Below are positions 31,402 through 35,252 of a stretch of 35,252 nt of DNA, one piece after another (position 1 is the stretch's first letter; each line of letters opens with the position of its first letter). This DNA is from Okeania sp. SIO3I5 (GTDB taxonomy: Bacteria; Cyanobacteriota; Cyanobacteriia; Cyanobacteriales; Microcoleaceae): contig NZ_JAAHHT010000017.1 in the NCBI RefSeq assembly GCF_010672085.1, forward strand, positions 47,322 through 82,573, given 5' to 3'. The translations under genes and the position numbers were made by a program. The notes below the pieces were generated by a model. That model searched no databases, was not told where the DNA came from, and was given only the letters and a program-made list of their open reading frames with translations.

Positions 31402-31989
31402 ATGTCACTCTATAACCATGATAAACTTAAGTCTGAACTTAACCAAAGAGGTTGGCGTTTAACTCCTCAAAGGGAAACTATCCTGCAAGTGCTTCAAGGT
31501 CTTCCTAAAGGCCAACACTTAAGTGCAGAAGAAATATATAATATGTTGGTACATCAACAGGAACAAATTAGTTTATCTACCGTTTATCGAACCCTACATT
31601 TGTTGACAAAAGTTGGTATTTTAAGGGAACTAGAATTAGCTGAAGGACATAAACATTATGAGATAAACACCCCCAACCTTCGTAAACATCACCATTTAGT
31701 CTGTCTTCAATGTCATAAAACCTTTGAGTTTAATGATGATTCCATACTGAAAATAAGTCATAAGCAAGCTCAAAAAGAAGGTGTTGAAATGTTAGACTGT
31801 CAACTAACAGTTCATACTATTTGTATAGAAGCTTTACGAAAAGGTTGGCCTGCTTTAGTAGCTAGCAATTGGTCTTGCCCAAGAACTAACTTAGAAATCA
31901 ACTCTAACTCAAATCATCAAAAGGCAACTTTGGAGGAGGAGGAGGAACTACCAAACGCTCAACAACAGCTTTATGACTCTCCCGGTTAG
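31402..31989 (+). CDS. Fur family transcriptional regulator, PerR-like
   Basis: A 195-residue Fur-family repressor. The winged-helix DNA-binding domain has RGWRLTPQRETILQVLQ (16-32) and the recognition helix ISLSTVYRTLHLLTKVGILR (56-75). The dimerisation and metal domain has EGHKHYE (81-87), HHHLVCLQC (96-104), and LDCQLTVHTIC (131-141). The pattern LELAEGHKHYE...LRKGWPALVASNWSC resembles the cyanobacterial PerR (FurC) branch more than iron-sensing FurA or Zur, by memory of those sequences. Only one CxxC pair is visible, with further cysteines at 133, 141 and 159. The last 29 residues overlap, antiparallel, the end of the large gene on the other strand and may be a read-through extension. Heptamers touch the start codon. 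Confidence 0.9.
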   Translation: MSLYNHDKLKSELNQRGWRLTPQRETILQVLQGLPKGQHLSAEEIYNMLVHQQEQISLSTVYRTLHLLTKVGILRELELAEGHKHYEINTPNLRKHHHLVCLQCHKTFEFNDDSILKISHKQAQKEGVEMLDCQLTVHTICIEALRKGWPALVASNWSCPRTNLEINSNSNHQKATLEEEEELPNAQQQLYDSPG

Positions 31990-34900
31990 TTTGGACTTCT
32001 GCAGCGATCGCCTCAAACTTAACTTCCAAACAACCATAAGCAATCTCCAATTCTGTAATTGCCTCTACTTCCCCCATTCCATTCGGAATAAAATCAGTTA
32101 ACCAACGTGGCCCAGTTACTACTGTTTGAGCTTGGCGATCGTAAACCCAAATCTTAACATAAATCCTCGGCAAACCTTCTGGTAATTTCACCCTAACTTT
32201 TACCTCTCGTCCCGCAATGACATCCTTAGCTAGAACTTCTAAATTAGGAACTGGTAATGGTTGTTCATCAGGTAGAATATAACTTTGTGTCGAAATTGAT
32301 TCATCCTGCTGTTGAGAAATATTTCCTATACCAAAATTCCATTGTTTATTTTGGTTTGAAATTTCTTCTACTGGTTCATCTTCCACCACAAATTCTTGCG
32401 CTTCCCAATTAATTTCATCATCATTGTCACTAGCAAATTCCTCATCATCAATCATGACACTTATAGAATCATTATCCTGTAATTTTTCTATTTCAATTTT
32501 CTGCTTAGACTCTGATTTATTCTCTAATTCTGTACCCTTATCTTTTTCCTGAATTGGTTGCAAAGCAGAAGCTTTCATCCATTGCAATAATTCAGAATCA
32601 TTGCTCAAAGAATAAGCCTTTGAAAAGAATCTATCCTCTAATTTCAAAGCCTTAAAATCCTTATTTGCAGGAGTAAATTTTGTGGGAAAAGGTACAAGAT
32701 TTTGCTTAGTATTAGATGCTTCTTCTTGGTTAACAGTTTCTAACTCTAACTTTTCTATTTCTGCCTGTGAACTTTTGTCTTCTTCAGGCCGATCTGAATC
32801 TCTCCAAACATCATCTACCTCATCTGAATTTGTGATAGAATTCGATTTTTTTAACAAATCATCAATCCGATTTGCATTTTTAGCCACATTATCCGGTAGT
32901 GGATTTCCAAATGTTGGTAATTTTAATGATTCGGAATCTGAATCACCTGTAATAGGTTTATATATTTGTGGTGGTAAAGGTTGTTCTTGATCTGTTTTTT
33001 GCTCTGGTTGAGTCTGATTAATTTTATCAACTAATTCTAGAAAAGAAGGAGTTTTTTGCTCTGACTTTCTTGCTGTCAAACTTATTTTCGGAGGCGCCAT
33101 TTCCTGATGCTCATCTTCAACAAAATTATCATCAATTGCAGCTAACCAATTCTGAAGTGGAGCTGTAATTGTAAAAGATTTATTAGCTAGAATGTTCTTA
33201 ATATCTGTGAGAATAATTTCTCCTAATATTAGATTAGTTTTAATTTTTTCCGGCAGATTAATTGTACAGGCAAATATAATAGGTGGTGCTTGATCTGGTA
33301 GAGTTTGCTGTACTTCTATTAAAATTTCTGAAGTTTGAGGATTACGCAAACAAATGTTTAAGTTTCCATTGACTATGGAAGTATTATTTCCTTTTAAATT
33401 ATTATCTAAGGGCAGATTATTCAAACTTTCATTAGATAGAATATTCTGATTTTGATTGTCTAGAATTATCTGCCCAGATATAATTAATGCTTCTCCTGGT
33501 TGAGCAATATAAGATGCTCGATCTAATGTTAGCTCTAAAGGAAAATATACAGTATAGTTAGTTTGGGTATTAATATCTATATCTGTTTCTCGAAGTTGCT
33601 GAACTTGACCCAATATTAATGAGTTATCGAGCGGAGTTTCAGTTATTTCTGTTAGTTTATTCTCTAGATTTTTGACTTCTTGGTTTTGACTTGAAATATT
33701 TGGCTTCTCTTGTTCATCACGACCTAGTAAATCAGTGATATTTTCCTCTTCAGATAATGCTTTTGATTCTTCTTGAATCTCACTATCTAATAATTCTATT
33801 TCATCTGATTTAATTTCCTCAATTTTTGACAATTCAGGATTATCTCTTTCTGTATTTTCCTCTCCGTTAACTGTGACTTCATTTGTGTCTACTTGACCAG
33901 AAACCAACCATCTATCTTCTAGTTTCTTCTCGAGATTTTTTACGTCTTGGTTTTGACTTTGAATATTTTGCTTCTCTTGTTCATCACGACCTAGTAAATC
34001 AGTGATATTTTCCCTCATCTCTGATTCTTCCGATAATGCTTTTGATTCTTCTTGAATCTCACCATCTAATAATTCTCTTTCATCTGATTTAATTTCCTCA
34101 ATTTTTGACAATTCAGGATTATTTTTTACTATATTTTTCTCTCGGTTAACTGTGACTTCATTTGTGTCTACTTGACCAGAAAAAAGCGATATATTTTCTA
34201 GTTTATTCTCTAGATTTTTGACTTCTTGGTTTTGACTTGAAATATTTGGCTTCTCTTGTTCATCACGACCTAGTAAATCAGTTATATTTTCCCTCATCTC
34301 TGATTCTTCCGATAATGCTTTTGATTCTTCTTGAATCTCACCATCTAATAATTCTCTTTCATCTGATTTAATTACTTCAATTTTTGGCAATTCAGAATTA
34401 TTTTTGACTATATTTTCCTCTCGATTAACTATTACTTCACTTGTGTCTACTTGACCAGAAACAAACCATCTATCTTCTAGTTTATTCTCGAGATTTTTGA
34501 CTTCTTGATTTTGACCTTGAAGATTTGGCTTCTCTTGTTCATCACGACCTAGTAAATCAGTGATATTTTCCTCTTCAGATAATGCTTTTGATTCTTCTTG
34601 AATCTCACCATCTAATAATTCTCTTTCATCTGATTTAACTACCTCAATTTTTGACAATTCCGGATTATCTCTTTCTGTATTTTCCTCTCCGTTAACTGTT
34701 ACTTCATTTGTGTCTACTTGACCAGAAACAAACCATCTATCTTCTAGTTTATTCTCGAGATTTTTGACTTCTTGATTTTGACCTTGAAGATTTGGCTTCT
34801 CTTGTTCATCACGACCTAGTAAATCAGTGATATTTTCCTCTTCAGATAATGCTTTTGATTCTTCTTGAATCTCACCATCTAATAATTCTCTTTCATCTGA

Positions 34901-35252
34901 TTTAATTTCCTCAATTTTTGACAATTCAGAATTATTTTTTACTATATTTTTCTCTCGGTTAACTGTTACTTCATTTGTGTCTACTTGACCAGAAACAAAC
35001 CATCTATCTTCTAGTTTATTCTCGAGATTTTTTACGTCTTGGTTTTGACCTTGAATATTTGGCTTCTCTTGTTCATCACTACTTAGTAAATCAGTGATAT
35101 TTTCCCTCATCTCTGATTCTTCTTTAATCTCACCATCTAATAATTCTCTTTCATCTGATTTAACTACCTCAATTTTTGACAATTCCGGATTATTTTTGAC
35201 TATATTTTCCTCTCGGTTAACTGTTACTTCATTTGTGTCTACTTGACCAGAA
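31904..35252 (-). CDS. Large acidic repeat protein, N-terminus beyond the window
   Basis: The frame is open to the window edge, so the gene is 5'-partial; 1092 residues are counted from a TTG at 35182, which is unlikely to be the true start. Residues 1-510 consist of six imperfect repeats of 86-93 residues (SGQVDTNEVTVN, KSDERELLDGEIQEESKALS, ENITDLLGRDEQEKPN, QEVKNLENKLEDRW), very acidic and probably helical or disordered. A beta-rich domain at about 542-690 (PLELTLDRASYIAQPGEALI) looks immunoglobulin-like. An acidic linker leads to a second beta domain (about 975-1075; VIAGREVKVRVKLPEGLPRI) and a VVPPPPPKLPFDD tail. No membrane segment or catalytic motif was seen. Family not recognised; probably a scaffold or surface-type protein. 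Converges with and overlaps the Fur-family gene by 86 bp. Confidence 0.75.
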   Translation of the reverse strand, partial: SGQVDTNEVTVNREENIVKNNPELSKIEVVKSDERELLDGEIKEESEMRENITDLLSSDEQEKPNIQGQNQDVKNLENKLEDRWFVSGQVDTNEVTVNREKNIVKNNSELSKIEEIKSDERELLDGEIQEESKALSEEENITDLLGRDEQEKPNLQGQNQEVKNLENKLEDRWFVSGQVDTNEVTVNGEENTERDNPELSKIEVVKSDERELLDGEIQEESKALSEEENITDLLGRDEQEKPNLQGQNQEVKNLENKLEDRWFVSGQVDTSEVIVNREENIVKNNSELPKIEVIKSDERELLDGEIQEESKALSEESEMRENITDLLGRDEQEKPNISSQNQEVKNLENKLENISLFSGQVDTNEVTVNREKNIVKNNPELSKIEEIKSDERELLDGEIQEESKALSEESEMRENITDLLGRDEQEKQNIQSQNQDVKNLEKKLEDRWLVSGQVDTNEVTVNGEENTERDNPELSKIEEIKSDEIELLDSEIQEESKALSEEENITDLLGRDEQEKPNISSQNQEVKNLENKLTEITETPLDNSLILGQVQQLRETDIDINTQTNYTVYFPLELTLDRASYIAQPGEALIISGQIILDNQNQNILSNESLNNLPLDNNLKGNNTSIVNGNLNICLRNPQTSEILIEVQQTLPDQAPPIIFACTINLPEKIKTNLILGEIILTDIKNILANKSFTITAPLQNWLAAIDDNFVEDEHQEMAPPKISLTARKSEQKTPSFLELVDKINQTQPEQKTDQEQPLPPQIYKPITGDSDSESLKLPTFGNPLPDNVAKNANRIDDLLKKSNSITNSDEVDDVWRDSDRPEEDKSSQAEIEKLELETVNQEEASNTKQNLVPFPTKFTPANKDFKALKLEDRFFSKAYSLSNDSELLQWMKASALQPIQEKDKGTELENKSESKQKIEIEKLQDNDSISVMIDDEEFASDNDDEINWEAQEFVVEDEPVEEISNQNKQWNFGIGNISQQQDESISTQSYILPDEQPLPVPNLEVLAKDVIAGREVKVRVKLPEGLPRIYVKIWVYDRQAQTVVTGPRWLTDFIPNGMGEVEAITELEIAYGCLEVKFEAIAAEVQTNRESHKAVVERLVVPPPPPKLPFDDLS

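Overview
The window looks like a piece of an AT-rich, repeat-laden chromosome of a filamentous cyanobacterium. The case rests on many GCGATCGC (HIP1) octamers, heptameric short tandem repeats between genes, a cyanobacterial-type alternative terminal oxidase, an xisH/xisI pair, a COP23-type secreted protein, Uma2/DUF820 genes and a trypsin-like protease fused to TPRs. Trichodesmium/Okeania/Lyngbya-like Oscillatoriales are plausible, but the species cannot be named from sequence alone. No rRNA, tRNA or CRISPR array was seen.

Region 1 (1-7600, all minus strand) is a respiratory cluster. Two overlapping DUF2231 membrane proteins are followed by ctaC, ctaD and ctaE, then a GMC oxidoreductase. CtaC has lost the CuA ligands, which marks the complex as ARTO, the presumed quinol-oxidising alternative respiratory terminal oxidase, rather than a cytochrome c oxidase. 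The gene spacers are filled with repeats: a heptamer array and a palindromic element before ctaC, a split palindromic element before ctaD, and nine 48-bp hairpin repeats between ctaD and ctaE.

Region 2 (7900-14000) holds a truncated IS630-type transposase, a prokaryotic pentameric ligand-gated ion channel homologue, a YheT-like alpha/beta hydrolase, a DUF1624/HGSNAT-like membrane acyltransferase and a membrane-anchored Ser/Thr kinase whose last codons are duplicated downstream.

Region 3 (14000-20400) holds xisH-xisI, a lipoprotein protease with eight TPRs, a 21-bp repeat array, a COP23 protein, and six 174/175-bp tandem copies of what looks like a decayed small antitoxin-like gene.

Region 4 (20400-30720) is accessory. 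It has two Uma2 genes (one frameshifted), two near-identical sodium:solute symporter genes (only one keeps its small subunit, and a scrap of a third copy remains), a MntA-HepT toxin-antitoxin pair, a STAND-type NTPase that stops after its ATPase module, and small membrane proteins. At least eight families of short palindromic, MITE-like elements sit between these genes. All four members of one family are flanked by 5-6 bp direct repeats.

Region 5 (30720-35252) has a Fur/PerR-like regulator converging on a large acidic protein built from six imperfect 86-93 residue repeats. Its N-terminus lies beyond the window.
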